NCBI GenBank assembly: GCA_017407645.1 | Contig: JAFQWE010000012.1 | Location: forward strand, 1 to 64,000 | Length of the DNA: 64,000 bases | From: Clostridia bacterium | GTDB taxonomy: Bacteria; Bacillota; Clostridia; Oscillospirales; Acutalibacteraceae | Direction: 5' to 3' | Shown: positions 14,654 to 24,074 of the stretch, in pieces | Layout: each line of letters opens with the position of its first letter | How positions within the stretch are numbered: position 1 is the stretch's first letter | Translations under genes and position numbers: made by a program | Notes under the pieces: generated by a model | What the model was told of the DNA's origin: nothing | The model's database searches: none | What the model saw: the letters and a program-made list of their open reading frames with translations, nothing else

Positions 14654-16456
14654 TCAGATTTTTTCAATTAAATAGTTCAGGGGTTGTATTTGCCACTGCT
14701 TACCCTCAAATTCAAAGGACGCTTCTTTTTCGGTACGATTAACGGCAACAAGTATGCGGGACTTATTCTTTTCGCGAAGATAGGCTATCACTCCGTCTTC
14801 GGCATAAAGGGTGGTAAATGAGCCGCCTGCAAAGGCTTCGTTATGCCTTGTTTTGCCAAGTTTTTTATAAAAAGCAAGCAAATTCTTGTCTTCCTTGCCC
14901 CAAGGATAGCCCATTCGGTTAAAGGGGTCGCGAAGTCCTTCACAGCCCGCCTCGTCACCATAATAAAGTGAGGGTATACCGGGCAAGGTGTACTGCAATA
15001 CTGCCGCCAATTTTAGCAAGGCTTTGCCCTGTTTTATCTGCTCACAGCCAAGTTGAACAGAGGACTGTCCCTCACGATTAAGGCTTAAGGGGGCGCCGCC
15101 AAGCACCGACAAAATACGCTCGGTATCGTGGGTGCCGATGTGATTCATCATAGAATTAAGGGCAGGGGGCGGATAGTTGCAAATTATAGTTTCTATTACA
15201 TCTTTTAGCCTCTTGGCATCACCGCCAAGCAAGAAGTCAATAATGCCGTTTCTGAAAGGATAATTCATTACCGAATCAAGCTGCTTGCCAAGAAGAAAAC
15301 GACGTCTTCCGCCGTAACTGATTTTGTTGGATGCATCCTCCCACACCTCACCAAGAAGCAGTGCGTCAGGCTTTTCGGTCTTTATAGCAGTACGGACTTT
15401 ATCCAAAAAGCAGTCGGGCAATTCGTCGGCAACGTCAAGCCGCCAGCCCGATGCACCAAGGCGCAACCAATGGCGCAAAACGCCATTTTCACCGCAGATA
15501 AATTCGGTAAAGGATTCATCCTCTTCTACCGTTTCGGGAAGTGACGGTACACCCCACCAACAACTGCATTTATCGGGCCAACGGTCAAATTTAAACCAGC
15601 TTGACCACTTGGAATTTTGAGAGTTATAGGCGCCGTCCTCTTCATATCGGCGGTATTTGTTGTAGTACCGGCTGTCGTCACCTGTGTGAGAAAAAACGCC
15701 ATCCAACACTATATCAATTCCATATTTTTTAGCCTCACTGCAAAGGCGGATAAAATCCTCCTCAGTACCCAATGAAGCGTCAATTTTCATATAATCCGCC
15801 GTGTTGTAGCGATGATTGGAGTGAGCCTCAAAAATAGGATTAAGATAAATTATGCTAACGCCCAAATCGGCAATGTAGGGCAGTTTTTCGATTACACCCT
15901 GCAAATCGCCGCCGTAATAATCGTTGCAAAGGGAGTTGACTCCGTTATTTTGCCGCCAGGCAGGTTGGCTATACCAATCCTCAACTATATAGCGGTCGGT
16001 GGGCACGTTTTCTTTTGGTGTGCCCGAATTACAAAAGCGGTCGGGGAAAATTTGATAAATAAGTCCGCCGAAATATTTTTCGTTTACCTCAAAATCAGGG
16101 TCGTAGACGGTAAGCTGCCATTCTTTGCCCTTGTCGGTTATATCACCCTTGCCGTCACCAACTTGGGTGATTACGTTGCGGCGCCAATTGCCCTCAAACT
16201 CGAAACTGTACCAATACAAATCGGCTTTTGTGGGGGTGAAATAGGCAACCCATCGGTTAAATTCATCATTCACCTTTTCTTGCCACACCATTGGCACCCA
16301 CAGGTACTGCTCGGAATCGGAACGGATTTTAAGCCAAGCATCGCAACAGTTACATCCGTCGTGAAGCAAAAGCGAAAAACGCAGACCGTCACCCGCTTTA
16401 ACGGGGACAGTCTGCGAAATATAAAACGTTGAACGGTTATCAAATACCTCGTTCAT
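14654..16456 (-). CDS. GH13 alpha-glucan hydrolase (neopullulanase/maltogenic amylase type)
   Basis: 600 residues. An N-terminal beta-sandwich (about 1-125) precedes a GH13 barrel: DGVFSHTG (region I), GWRLDVADE (region II, nucleophile Asp), LGEVWED (region III, acid/base Glu) and IGTHDTER (region IV). The N-domain and the spacing resemble the GH13_20 neopullulanase/cyclomaltodextrinase group. No signal peptide, so it is cytoplasmic. Its ATG overlaps the last base of the glgP stop (TAATG), indicating coupled translation: phosphorylase trims alpha-glucans and this enzyme hydrolyses branched or short limit dextrins. Confidence 0.9.
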   Translation of the reverse strand: MNEVFDNRSTFYISQTVPVKAGDGLRFSLLLHDGCNCCDAWLKIRSDSEQYLWVPMVWQEKVNDEFNRWVAYFTPTKADLYWYSFEFEGNWRRNVITQVGDGKGDITDKGKEWQLTVYDPDFEVNEKYFGGLIYQIFPDRFCNSGTPKENVPTDRYIVEDWYSQPAWRQNNGVNSLCNDYYGGDLQGVIEKLPYIADLGVSIIYLNPIFEAHSNHRYNTADYMKIDASLGTEEDFIRLCSEAKKYGIDIVLDGVFSHTGDDSRYYNKYRRYEEDGAYNSQNSKWSSWFKFDRWPDKCSCWWGVPSLPETVEEDESFTEFICGENGVLRHWLRLGASGWRLDVADELPDCFLDKVRTAIKTEKPDALLLGEVWEDASNKISYGGRRRFLLGKQLDSVMNYPFRNGIIDFLLGGDAKRLKDVIETIICNYPPPALNSMMNHIGTHDTERILSVLGGAPLSLNREGQSSVQLGCEQIKQGKALLKLAAVLQYTLPGIPSLYYGDEAGCEGLRDPFNRMGYPWGKEDKNLLAFYKKLGKTRHNEAFAGGSFTTLYAEDGVIAYLREKNKSRILVAVNRTEKEASFEFEGKQWQIQPLNYLIEKI

Positions 16457-18864
16457 TATCTGTCAACCTTTTTCATGTTCCAAATGTCGCGGCTGTAATC
16501 CTCTATCAATCGGTCAATAGAGAATCTGCCTGCATTGGCTATATTTTTAAGTGACATCTGTGACCAACGGGCAGCGTCACTGTAAAGGTTGCTTGCTTTG
16601 TTTTGCGCATTGCAGTAATCGGCAAAATCGGCAAGCACCATATAATGATCGGAGCCCATAAGATTGTCGGCTATTGAACCAAAGCTTACTCCACCAAAAT
16701 CGCGGCGCAAGAAGTCAACTGCCTCGCGAATTGTGGGGTTGTTGGCATAATAGTCACCGGGGCGGTAACCCTGTGCGCGCAGACGGTCAACCTCGTGAGC
16801 AAGCATACCGAATATTATAATATTATCGTCACCCACTGCTTCGTGTATTTCAACGTTTGCGCCGTCCTCGGTGCCCAAGGTAACTGCGCCGTTAAGCATA
16901 AGCTTCATATTGCCTGTGCCCGATGCCTCGGTGCCTGCAAGAGAAATCTGCTCGCTTATATCGGCGGCAGGCATAAGTAATTCTGCCATAGTTACGCGGT
17001 AATCCTCAACATAAATTACGCGCAGCTTTTCGCGTACTTGTGGGTCGGCATCTATCATTTTGCCAAGCTTGCAGATGAACTGAATAATCTGCTTTGCAAG
17101 ATAGTAGCCCGATGCTGCCTTTGCACCGAAAATGTAGGTTTTGGGGGTAAAGGGTGCATTGGGGTTATTCTTTATAAACAGATAGTCACTGACAATGTGC
17201 AAAGCGTTAAGGTGTTGACGTTTATACTCGTGCAAACGCTTAACCTGAACGTCAAAGATGCTGTCAAGATTTACGTCGCCGTAGCCTGCGCCCTTAAGAT
17301 AATCGGCAAAGCGCTTTTTGTTGTTGCGCTTAATGGCTGAAAGTTTTTCAAGCACTGCACTGTCGTCGGCAAAATCGTTAAGCTTTGCAATCTGTGGCAG
17401 GTCAAGCACAAAACCGTCACCGATAAGTTCGGTAAGGAACTTGGTCAATTCAGGGTTTGCCTGACAAAGCCAACGGCGGTGTGCGATACCGTTTGTTACA
17501 TTGGTGAATTTTTCGGGCATCAATGAGTAAAAATCACTGAAAACAGTATCCTTAAGAATGTCGCTGTGCAAACGGGATACGCCGTTAACCTTGTGGCCTG
17601 CGGCAACCGAAAGATTTGCCATTTTTACCACGCCCGACTCAACAACTGCAGTGCGTGATGCAAGACCCCAGTCCCCTGTTTGCTCAATAACTTTGTCACG
17701 GAAACGGCGGTCAATCTCTTTAGTAATCTGATAAATTCGAGGCAAGCGGTGACGGAACATATCCTCACCCCAGCACTCAAGAGCCTCTTTCATAACGGTG
17801 TGGTTGGTGTATGCAAGGGTGCGAGACACAATGTTCCATGCATCATCCCATGTGTAGCCACACTCGTCAAGCATAAGACGCATAAGCTCGGGCACGCAAA
17901 GTGCAGGGTGGGTGTCGTTAATATGAATTGCCACCTTATCAGGCAGATTGTCAAGGGTACCGTACTTTTCAAGGTGACGGCGAACAATATCCTGCACCGA
18001 TGCACTGACAAGGAAATACTGCTGACGAAGACGCAAGGATTTTCCTTCGGCGTGGTTGTCGGCAGGATAAAGCACCTTGCTGATAACCTCTGCCATTGCA
18101 TTTTGCTCAACGGCGCGCAAATAACTGCCTTCGTTAAACAGCTGCATATCAAAACCTGGTGCGCTTGCCTTCCACAATCTGAGGACGCTGACTGCATTTC
18201 CGTCCTTACCTGCAATCATCATATCACAAGGAATTGCAAGCACCTCGGATGCATCGCGGTGCTCGATATGGTGGAAGCCGTGTTCGTCCCACCACTCGTC
18301 AACGTGGCCGTCAAACTGCACCTTTACTGCAAGCTCTGAGCGGGTTTCAAACCAAACCTCACCGCCCGGAAGCCAAAAATCAGGCATTTCGGTCTGCCAT
18401 CCGTCAACCAATTTTTGACGGAAGATACCAAATTCATACTTAATTGAATAGCCCATTGCGGAATATTCACCTGTTGCAAGGCCATCCATAATACAAGCGG
18501 CAAGACGACCAAGGCCGCCGTTGCCAAGGCCTGCGTCAGGTTCAAGGTCGTAAAGCTTTTCAAGCTTGACCCCCATCTTTTTTAATGCAGAGGCAAAAGT
18601 AGACTCTAAATTAAGATTATAAAGAGTGTTTTTAAGGGAGCGGCCAAGCAAAAATTCCATACACATATAGCAAACCTGCTTTTGTTCTTGCTTATCTGCA
18701 CGGTCCTCAAAATCAGCACGGATGCCGTTCATAATATCGACCAAAGCCATAACTGTGGCTTTATAGAAAATTTCATCAGACGCATTCTCGGGCAACACAC
18801 CGAAGTTGTGTGAAAGTTTGTTTTTTATAAGCGCTGATGCATCGGCAATTTTCATTTTATTCAT
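16456..18864 (-). CDS. glgP: glycogen/maltodextrin phosphorylase
   Basis: 802 residues from ATG 18864 (AAGGGGA about 8 bases upstream; an in-frame TTG two codons earlier is less likely). GT35 enzyme that releases glucose 1-phosphate from alpha-1,4-glucans. Clear motifs: GNGGLGRLAACIMDGLAT near 115-130, NGIAHRRW, KRLHEYKRQHLN and EASGTGNMK with the pyridoxal-phosphate lysine. Complete and full length. First gene of a two-gene unit with the GH13 enzyme; promoter at 18921-18949. No glycogen synthesis genes are nearby. Confidence 0.95.
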   Translation of the reverse strand: MNKMKIADASALIKNKLSHNFGVLPENASDEIFYKATVMALVDIMNGIRADFEDRADKQEQKQVCYMCMEFLLGRSLKNTLYNLNLESTFASALKKMGVKLEKLYDLEPDAGLGNGGLGRLAACIMDGLATGEYSAMGYSIKYEFGIFRQKLVDGWQTEMPDFWLPGGEVWFETRSELAVKVQFDGHVDEWWDEHGFHHIEHRDASEVLAIPCDMMIAGKDGNAVSVLRLWKASAPGFDMQLFNEGSYLRAVEQNAMAEVISKVLYPADNHAEGKSLRLRQQYFLVSASVQDIVRRHLEKYGTLDNLPDKVAIHINDTHPALCVPELMRLMLDECGYTWDDAWNIVSRTLAYTNHTVMKEALECWGEDMFRHRLPRIYQITKEIDRRFRDKVIEQTGDWGLASRTAVVESGVVKMANLSVAAGHKVNGVSRLHSDILKDTVFSDFYSLMPEKFTNVTNGIAHRRWLCQANPELTKFLTELIGDGFVLDLPQIAKLNDFADDSAVLEKLSAIKRNNKKRFADYLKGAGYGDVNLDSIFDVQVKRLHEYKRQHLNALHIVSDYLFIKNNPNAPFTPKTYIFGAKAASGYYLAKQIIQFICKLGKMIDADPQVREKLRVIYVEDYRVTMAELLMPAADISEQISLAGTEASGTGNMKLMLNGAVTLGTEDGANVEIHEAVGDDNIIIFGMLAHEVDRLRAQGYRPGDYYANNPTIREAVDFLRRDFGGVSFGSIADNLMGSDHYMVLADFADYCNAQNKASNLYSDAARWSQMSLKNIANAGRFSIDRLIEDYSRDIWNMKKVDR

Positions 18865-18920
18865 AACCAATTCCCCTTCATATAGTTGATGGATGAAATC
18901 TTATATTTGTTTACAGTTAA

Positions 18921-18949
18921 ATCATACTACATTTATGCACAAATATCAA
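18921..18949 (-). promoter_or_regulatory. promoter of glgP
   Basis: Minus strand TTGATA (18944-18949), 17 bases, TATGAT (18921-18926), about 57 bases before the ATG. The rest of the 320-base gap (18950-19118) is very T-rich on the plus strand, with no ORF or structured RNA I recognise. Confidence 0.6.
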
Positions 18950-19118
18950 GACCTATTATATATGAATTTTTGCTTGTTTTTGGTTATATTACCTTTTTTT
19001 GTTGCCTTTTTATTGTTTTTGTTTATTGTTTTTGTAACTTTTACACATAAATAGACACTTTTAAAGGAGTAACGAAAAGCATTTGTGCAAAAAATGTCTT
19101 TTTTGTAGTTATTTGTTA

Positions 19119-19147
19119 TTGAATTAACTACTTCTTTGTGTTATAAT
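19119..19147 (+). promoter_or_regulatory. promoter of the degV-ymdB unit
   Basis: TTGAAT (19119-19124), 17 bases, TATAAT (19142-19147), 40 bases before the DegV start. Confidence 0.7.
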
Positions 19148-19187
19148 GTATGATGTATAGTTTTGTAAAAACGGAGGATACAGTTTT

Positions 19188-20048
19188 ATGAGCAAAAAAG
19201 TTATTATCAGTTGTGACAGCACTGTTGACCTTACACCTGATCTTATTGAAAAATATCAAATTGTTATAAATCCTATGCCTGTCGTTTTGGGCGATAAAAC
19301 CTTGCGTGACGGCATTGAGGTTAAGCCTGCCGACCTGTTTGAATATACAAAAAGCACAGGCAAGCTTGCCACCACCTCTGCCCCTAATACAGAGGATTAT
19401 ACTCAGCTTTTCACCCGTCTTGTTTCCGACGGCAATGAAGTTATCCACTTCCCTATCAGTTCAAGTCTTTCGGGCTCTTACAATTTTGCCCGTATTGCCG
19501 CAAGCGAAATAGACGGTGTTTACGTCATTGATAGTCAAAACCTTTCAACAGGTATTGCTCTGTTGGCGCTCAAAGCAGCAGAAATGGCACAAGACGGTGC
19601 CGATGCACAATCTATTGTAGCAGAAATTGAAAAGATTATCCCTTACGTTGACGCTTCCTTTGTTATTGACAATCTTGAGTTTTTGCACAAGGGTGGCAGA
19701 TGCTCATCGGTTGCCATGCTTGGTGCAAACGTGCTTAAGCTTAAGCCCTGTATTGAAGTTACAAACGGTGCAATGGGTGTTGGCAAGAAATACCGCGGCA
19801 AATACAGTGACGTTTTGCTTACCTACGCTAAAGAGCGTCTTGCTGAAATTGACGATATTGATACGTCTCGCATTTTTGTAACCCACACCTGTCAGGATGA
19901 GGCTACTGCACAAGCAGTTTACGATTTGGTTAAAGCAACGGGTAAATTTGACGAGGTGCTCTTTACCACTGCCGGCTGCACCGTTTCCGCTCACTGCGGT
20001 CCCGACACCTTAGGTCTGCTTTACATTCGCAAAACTCCTAAAGCGTAA
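19188..20048 (+). CDS. DegV/FakB family fatty-acid-binding protein
   Basis: 286 residues, typical DegV length. FakB proteins hold a fatty acid and present it to the kinase FakA, which makes acyl phosphate for phospholipid synthesis. DSTVDLTPDL near 10-19, TSAPNTEDY near 64, the SSSLSGSYN motif near 92-100 and the C-terminal AHCGPDTLG (His that contacts the carboxylate) are all present. GGAGG lies 10 bases before the ATG. A FakA partner is not in the window. Next gene (ymdB-like) starts 2 bases after the stop. Confidence 0.9.
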   Translation: MSKKVIISCDSTVDLTPDLIEKYQIVINPMPVVLGDKTLRDGIEVKPADLFEYTKSTGKLATTSAPNTEDYTQLFTRLVSDGNEVIHFPISSSLSGSYNFARIAASEIDGVYVIDSQNLSTGIALLALKAAEMAQDGADAQSIVAEIEKIIPYVDASFVIDNLEFLHKGGRCSSVAMLGANVLKLKPCIEVTNGAMGVGKKYRGKYSDVLLTYAKERLAEIDDIDTSRIFVTHTCQDEATAQAVYDLVKATGKFDEVLFTTAGCTVSAHCGPDTLGLLYIRKTPKA

Positions 20049-20050
20049 AT

Positions 20051-20824
20051 ATGAAAATTTTATGTGTTGGTGATGTTGTAGGTAGTGCGGGCTGCAATAT
20101 ACTTAAGTCCAAGCTTCCTGCATTAAAGCGTAATTTTGGAATTGACGCTATTATTGTAAACGGCGAAAATTCTGCCGACGGCAACGGTATTACTCCTCAG
20201 TCTGCCGCCGAAATATTTGACGCAGGCGCCGACGTAATTACAGGCGGCAATCACAGTTTGCGGCAAAGCAATGCATGGCATTTGCATGAGGATAACCCCT
20301 TTGTTCTGCGCCCTGCCAACTTTACCGATGCCGCTCCGGGCTGCGGCTACTGTCTTGTAGATTTCGGCTTTACCAAAATGGCGGTTATAAATCTTATCGG
20401 CAACGTTTATATGGAGCCTTATTCTTGCCCCTTTGAAACTGCCGACCGTCTTATAAGTCAAGCTAAAAAAGACGGCGCTTCCATAATCGCGGTGGATATT
20501 CATGCCGAGGCAACGGCAGAAAAAAAGGCGCTTGCCTTTTATCTTGACGGTAAGGTAAGCTTTGTTTTCGGCACTCACACCCACGTGCAAACCGCCGACT
20601 GTCAGGTTTTACCTAATGGTACGGGATATATTACCGATTTGGGTATGACGGGTCCGTTTTTATCGGTGCTTGGTGTAAAGCCTGAACTGTCCATCCGCAA
20701 AATCAAGGATAAGGTACCCACACGCTTTGCAAATGCAGAGGGAAGCTGTCTGCTTGAAGGTTGCCTGTTTACCGTCACCCGCGACGGCAAATGTGAAAAA
20801 GCCGAAGCCTTGCGAATTTTTTAA
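20051..20824 (+). CDS. YmdB-family metallophosphoesterase
   Basis: 257 residues matching YmdB, a dinuclear metal phosphodiesterase that acts on 2',3'- or 3',5'-cyclic nucleotides and affects biofilm and motility choices in Bacillus. Metal ligands: GDVVGSAG (Asp8), NGENSADGNG (Asn/Glu near 38), GGNHSL (Asn-His near 67), DIHAEATAEK (His about 150) and GTHTHVQTAD (His-x-His near 175). The usual GNHxWD box reads GNHSLRQ here. Follows degV by two bases and is probably cotranscribed. No strong ribosome site of its own. Confidence 0.9.
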   Translation: MKILCVGDVVGSAGCNILKSKLPALKRNFGIDAIIVNGENSADGNGITPQSAAEIFDAGADVITGGNHSLRQSNAWHLHEDNPFVLRPANFTDAAPGCGYCLVDFGFTKMAVINLIGNVYMEPYSCPFETADRLISQAKKDGASIIAVDIHAEATAEKKALAFYLDGKVSFVFGTHTHVQTADCQVLPNGTGYITDLGMTGPFLSVLGVKPELSIRKIKDKVPTRFANAEGSCLLEGCLFTVTRDGKCEKAEALRIF

Positions 20825-20849
20825 ATAGTTAATTATGCATATTTCGTGC

Positions 20850-20855
20850 TATAAT
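20850..20855 (+). promoter_or_regulatory. -10 box before the Wzz/BY-kinase genes
   Basis: TATAAT at 20850-20855, 37 bases ahead of the GTG start; the matching -35 region (around 20827) is poor, so activity may need an activator or transcription may read through from ymdB. Confidence 0.4.
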
Positions 20856-20892
20856 TATATAAGTTGCAAACTACATAAACGGAGGTATTATT

Positions 20893-21651
20893 GTGAACAG
20901 AGAAATAACCTTGATGGATTTCTTTCGCTTTGTTTTAAGCAAGCTGAAGTTTATCCTGATATTCGGTTGTATTGCGGCAATAGTTGCGGCAGGATGCGTA
21001 TTCCTGACTGCAGATGAGCAGTACAACTACAGCGGTTCCTTTATCGTTGACCCCTTTGGTAACGTTAACGATAGTTTTAACTCAAACAACATCTACAACG
21101 AGCTTACCATTTCCAAAACCCTTATTCCCTCATTTGTTGAACTTTTGCAGAAAAAAGATTTTGCCGAGATGATTGCAAAATCGGTTAATAAAGAGCTTGA
21201 CAAAAAGCTTAAATACACCCACATAATCGATATGATTCGTTATACCACTAACGACGACACCTTGATTATTGATTTCAGATGCACGTCATCCGATCAGGAC
21301 GTTGCTTATACGGTTGCGAAAACCATTTCTGAAAAAGCACCCGATTACGTTGAGCAAAAGCTTAACCGAATCAACCTTAACGCCGTTGACAGCATCAATA
21401 AAGAGGTATTTGGAACAAGCAAAACAGACTTTAAGGTTGTTGGAATTATTGCTTTTGTTGTTGTAGCCGTTCTTACCGTTCTTGTAACGTTGGTTATTGA
21501 GCTGCTTGACAACCGCATCAAGACTCCTGAGGATATTACAGAGCATTTCGAGTACCCAATACTCGGTTCTATCCCCGATTTTTACAAGCACACAAAGAAG
21601 GAGGGTTATTATGGCAAACCAAAAGACCATCAAACAAACGCAAAGGCATAA
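20893..21651 (+). CDS. Wzz/CapA-type chain-length and kinase-adaptor membrane protein
   Basis: 252 residues from GTG 20893 (CGGAGG upstream). Two membrane helices (about 19-41 and 178-200) enclose an extracellular domain, the layout of Wzz/YveK/CpsC proteins that control polysaccharide chain length and activate a BY-kinase through their cytoplasmic tail. The IKTPEDITEHFEYPILGSIP stretch after the second helix is the usual juxtamembrane motif. The 3' end overlaps the kinase gene by 41 bases. Confidence 0.88.
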   Translation: MNREITLMDFFRFVLSKLKFILIFGCIAAIVAAGCVFLTADEQYNYSGSFIVDPFGNVNDSFNSNNIYNELTISKTLIPSFVELLQKKDFAEMIAKSVNKELDKKLKYTHIIDMIRYTTNDDTLIIDFRCTSSDQDVAYTVAKTISEKAPDYVEQKLNRINLNAVDSINKEVFGTSKTDFKVVGIIAFVVVAVLTVLVTLVIELLDNRIKTPEDITEHFEYPILGSIPDFYKHTKKEGYYGKPKDHQTNAKA

Positions 21652-22411
21652 CAGAAAGTCTTACATTCTTAACGAAAACTCAAAGTTTTACGTTAAAGAG
21701 GCTTACCGTGCCGCACGTGCCAACATCAGCTTCTCTTTGGCAAATATTGAAGGCTGTAAAATCATTGCCGTTACAAGTGCCGTTGCAGGCGACGGTAAAA
21801 CCACCACCTCCGTTAATATTGCACAGGTTATTTCTCAGGCAAACAACCGCGTTTTGCTTATAGATGCCGATATGCGTAAAGGCTCTGCCCGCCGTCACCT
21901 TGGCTTGCAGAAAACCAACGGTCTTTCAAGTATACTCAGCGGTATGTCTCAGATGGTTGACGAGGTTATCATCAAAACCCCTCACGGCTTTGACTGTATG
22001 ACTGCAGGCCCCACTCCTCCTAACCCTGCCGAGCTTTTGGCTTCTAACGTTATGAGTGAGCTTTTAAACCTGCTTTCACAGCATTACGACTATATCGTCA
22101 TCGATACTCCTCCTATTGCCGTAGTTAGTGACGCCCTTGCTCTTTCAAAGTTGGTTTCCGGCTTTATTATCACCGTAAGCCAGAATGAATCTACTATTGA
22201 CGAGGTTTACGGCGCTATTGACTCCCTTGAATTTTCTGAAGCTAAGATTTTAGGTTTTATACTTAACAAGGCAGAGCTTGGCGGCGAAGGCAGATACTCT
22301 CGTTACAGCCGTTACAGCAAATACGGCAACAAGTACGGCAGATATAATCGCTACTCTTACAAATACAAGTATTACAATTATAACTATAATTACAGCGACG
22401 ACAAAAACTAA
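21611..22411 (+). CDS. bacterial tyrosine kinase (BY-kinase, CpsD/YwqD type)
   Basis: 266 residues from ATG 21611 (AAGGAGG upstream), starting inside the 3' end of the Wzz gene. Walker A AGDGKTTTS, Walker A' LLIDADMRKG and Walker B YIVIDTPP define the BY-kinase fold. The C-terminal 40 residues form an unusually rich tyrosine tail made of RYSRYSRYSKYG-like repeats and YNYNYNY, the expected autophosphorylation cluster. It normally regulates capsule or exopolysaccharide export. Here no glycosyltransferase, Wzy or Wzx gene lies nearby. Confidence 0.92.
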   Translation: MANQKTIKQTQRHNRKSYILNENSKFYVKEAYRAARANISFSLANIEGCKIIAVTSAVAGDGKTTTSVNIAQVISQANNRVLLIDADMRKGSARRHLGLQKTNGLSSILSGMSQMVDEVIIKTPHGFDCMTAGPTPPNPAELLASNVMSELLNLLSQHYDYIVIDTPPIAVVSDALALSKLVSGFIITVSQNESTIDEVYGAIDSLEFSEAKILGFILNKAELGGEGRYSRYSRYSKYGNKYGRYNRYSYKYKYYNYNYNYSDDKN

Positions 22412-22430
22412 TTTGTGAAGGGGTGCTTGT

Positions 22431-23153
22431 ATGACCGATACGCATACTCACATTCTTCCCGCAATGGATGACGGCGCCGCTTCTGTTGAGGAATCCCTGA
22501 AGCTTTTAAGCGCACTTGCCTTGCAGGGTGTTAATCAGGTAGCTGCAACACCCCATTTTAAGCCCAGCACAAACGAGAGCATCGACAGTTTTCTGGCTCG
22601 CAGAAATGAATCAGAGGCCTTGTTACGTCAGGCAATGGAGGGTCGCACGGATTTACCTCAGCTTCACATCGGCACCGAGGTCACCTTAAGCGTTGAGCTT
22701 TCCCAATTTGAAGGCTTGGAAAAGCTGTGCTATAAAAACGGCAATTTTTTGCTTATAGAGCTTGACCCTTTTACCGTTGGCTCTTGGATTCCGCGGGCGT
22801 TGTACGACATCAGCAATCGTCTCTTGCTAACCCCTGTGATTGCTCATATTGACCGTTACTTAGGTGACGACGTGTCACCTAAACTGATTGAGGAAATTAT
22901 GAAACTAAATTGCCCCGTTCAGTTTAACGGCTACGCCTTAGCAAAGTTCAACAAGCGTCGTCAGCTTCTTAAAATTATGAACCGTCATCCCGATACAATT
23001 TTTGTTGTTGGTTCTGACTGTCATAATATACATCTTCGTCCACCTGCAATGGATGTTTTTGAAAAAAAGGCAATGAAGCATTTGGGTGAAGATTTCTTTG
23101 ATGAGATTTGCGAAAACTCCCGTCTTATGCTTACGGGAGAATTGATTACCTGA
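22431..23153 (+). CDS. PHP-domain tyrosine-protein phosphatase (CpsB/YwqE type)
   Basis: 240 residues. The metal-binding motifs DTHTHILPAMDDG (3-15), ATPHF near 40, GTEVTL near 83, the IAHIDRY motif near 139 and VGSDCHN near 192 are those of the CpsB/YwqE manganese-dependent phosphatases, which dephosphorylate the partner BY-kinase. AAGGGGTG precedes the ATG, 19 bases after the kinase stop. It closes the three-gene Wzz-kinase-phosphatase unit, followed by a terminator. Confidence 0.92.
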   Translation: MTDTHTHILPAMDDGAASVEESLKLLSALALQGVNQVAATPHFKPSTNESIDSFLARRNESEALLRQAMEGRTDLPQLHIGTEVTLSVELSQFEGLEKLCYKNGNFLLIELDPFTVGSWIPRALYDISNRLLLTPVIAHIDRYLGDDVSPKLIEEIMKLNCPVQFNGYALAKFNKRRQLLKIMNRHPDTIFVVGSDCHNIHLRPPAMDVFEKKAMKHLGEDFFDEICENSRLMLTGELIT

Positions 23154-23161
23154 TTTTATTT

Positions 23162-23212
23162 AACAACAGATTTTACGTAATGCACATTAACCGTAAAATC
23201 TGTTGTTTTTTG
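23162..23212 (+). terminator. terminator after the phosphatase gene
   Basis: 16-bp stem (23162-23177 with 23192-23207, AACAACAGATTTTACG) followed by TTTTTTG. Confidence 0.9.
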
Positions 23213-23257
23213 TTGTAAAATTTGAATTTTTGTATTTATTTTTTCCACAACATATGA

Positions 23258-23263
23258 TATAAT
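23258..23263 (+). promoter_or_regulatory. -10 box of the RlmB-like gene
   Basis: TATAAT at 23258-23263 with only a weak TTTATT -35 at 23235-23240 (17-base spacer). Confidence 0.45.
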
Positions 23264-23312
23264 AGTGTAAATATTATACCTATATATTGAAAGAAAGAGC
23301 TTGTTAACAGTT

Positions 23313-24068
23313 ATGGAACATAATAAAAAACAATTTTCTTCAAACGAAAACGCCGTAGCAGGTCGCAACGCCGTTATGGAACTGCTTCGTTCAGGCAGAC
23401 CTATCGACCGCATTTTAATCGAAAAAGGCAAGCGGGAAGGTAGTCTTTCGGTTATAGTTGCCAAAGCCGCCGAAAAGGGCATTCCCGTAAAGGATGCGGC
23501 TCGTGAAAAGCTTGACGCTATGTGCCCTGCAACCAATCATCAAGGCGTGGTGGCTGTTGCCGCTATGACCGAATATTGCTCGGTGGACGATTTGCTTCGC
23601 GCCGCTGAAGAAAAGAACGAAAAACCTTTCATTATAATTTGTGACGGAATTGAAGACCCTCATAATTTAGGGGCTATTATCCGCACCGCCGAATGTTGCG
23701 GCGCTCATGGCGTAGTTATATCCAAAAACCGTTGCTGTGGCGTTAACTTTGCCGTTTCAAAGGCTGCCTGCGGTGCAATTGAATATATGCCCATTGCAAG
23801 AGTCAGCAATATATCCTCGGCCATCGACCGACTTAAAGAAGCAGGCGTTTGGGTTTACGCCGCCGATATGGACGGGACCGATTATCGCAAGCAGGATTTT
23901 TCGGGAGCCGCCGCTTTGGTGGTTGGCTCTGAGGGTAACGGAGTTAGCCGTCTTGTTAAGGAAAAATGTGACGTTACCGTTTCATTGCCAATGAAGGGAC
24001 ATATTACGTCGTTAAACGCATCGGTTGCCGCAGGCATACTGATGTATGCTATATCGGCAAACAGATAA
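23313..24068 (+). CDS. rlmB: 23S rRNA (guanosine-2'-O-)-methyltransferase, RlmB/TrmH (SPOUT) family
   Basis: 251 residues from ATG 23313; an in-frame TTG at 23301 touches the AAAGAG site and is less likely. N-terminal ribosome-binding-like substrate domain (about 10-85, with GRNAVMELLRSGRPIDRILIE... in it) and a SPOUT knot domain: DGIEDPHNLGAIIRTAECCG, VVGSEGNGVS and LPMKGHITSLNASVAAGI. This is the TrmH/RlmB pattern; RlmB methylates G2251 of 23S rRNA, though related TrmH enzymes act on tRNA. Followed 6 bases later by the pseudo-ATPase gene, probably cotranscribed. Confidence 0.88.
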   Translation: MEHNKKQFSSNENAVAGRNAVMELLRSGRPIDRILIEKGKREGSLSVIVAKAAEKGIPVKDAAREKLDAMCPATNHQGVVAVAAMTEYCSVDDLLRAAEEKNEKPFIIICDGIEDPHNLGAIIRTAECCGAHGVVISKNRCCGVNFAVSKAACGAIEYMPIARVSNISSAIDRLKEAGVWVYAADMDGTDYRKQDFSGAAALVVGSEGNGVSRLVKEKCDVTVSLPMKGHITSLNASVAAGILMYAISANR

Positions 24069-24074
24069 TTCAGA

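Noticed and set aside
14654..18864. Long open frames on the plus strand opposite GH13/glgP
   Set aside because: They are shadows of strongly conserved genes and have no homology or ribosome sites.
18950..19118. T-rich tract before degV as a terminator or small RNA
   Set aside because: No stable stem next to the T runs and no promoter inside it.
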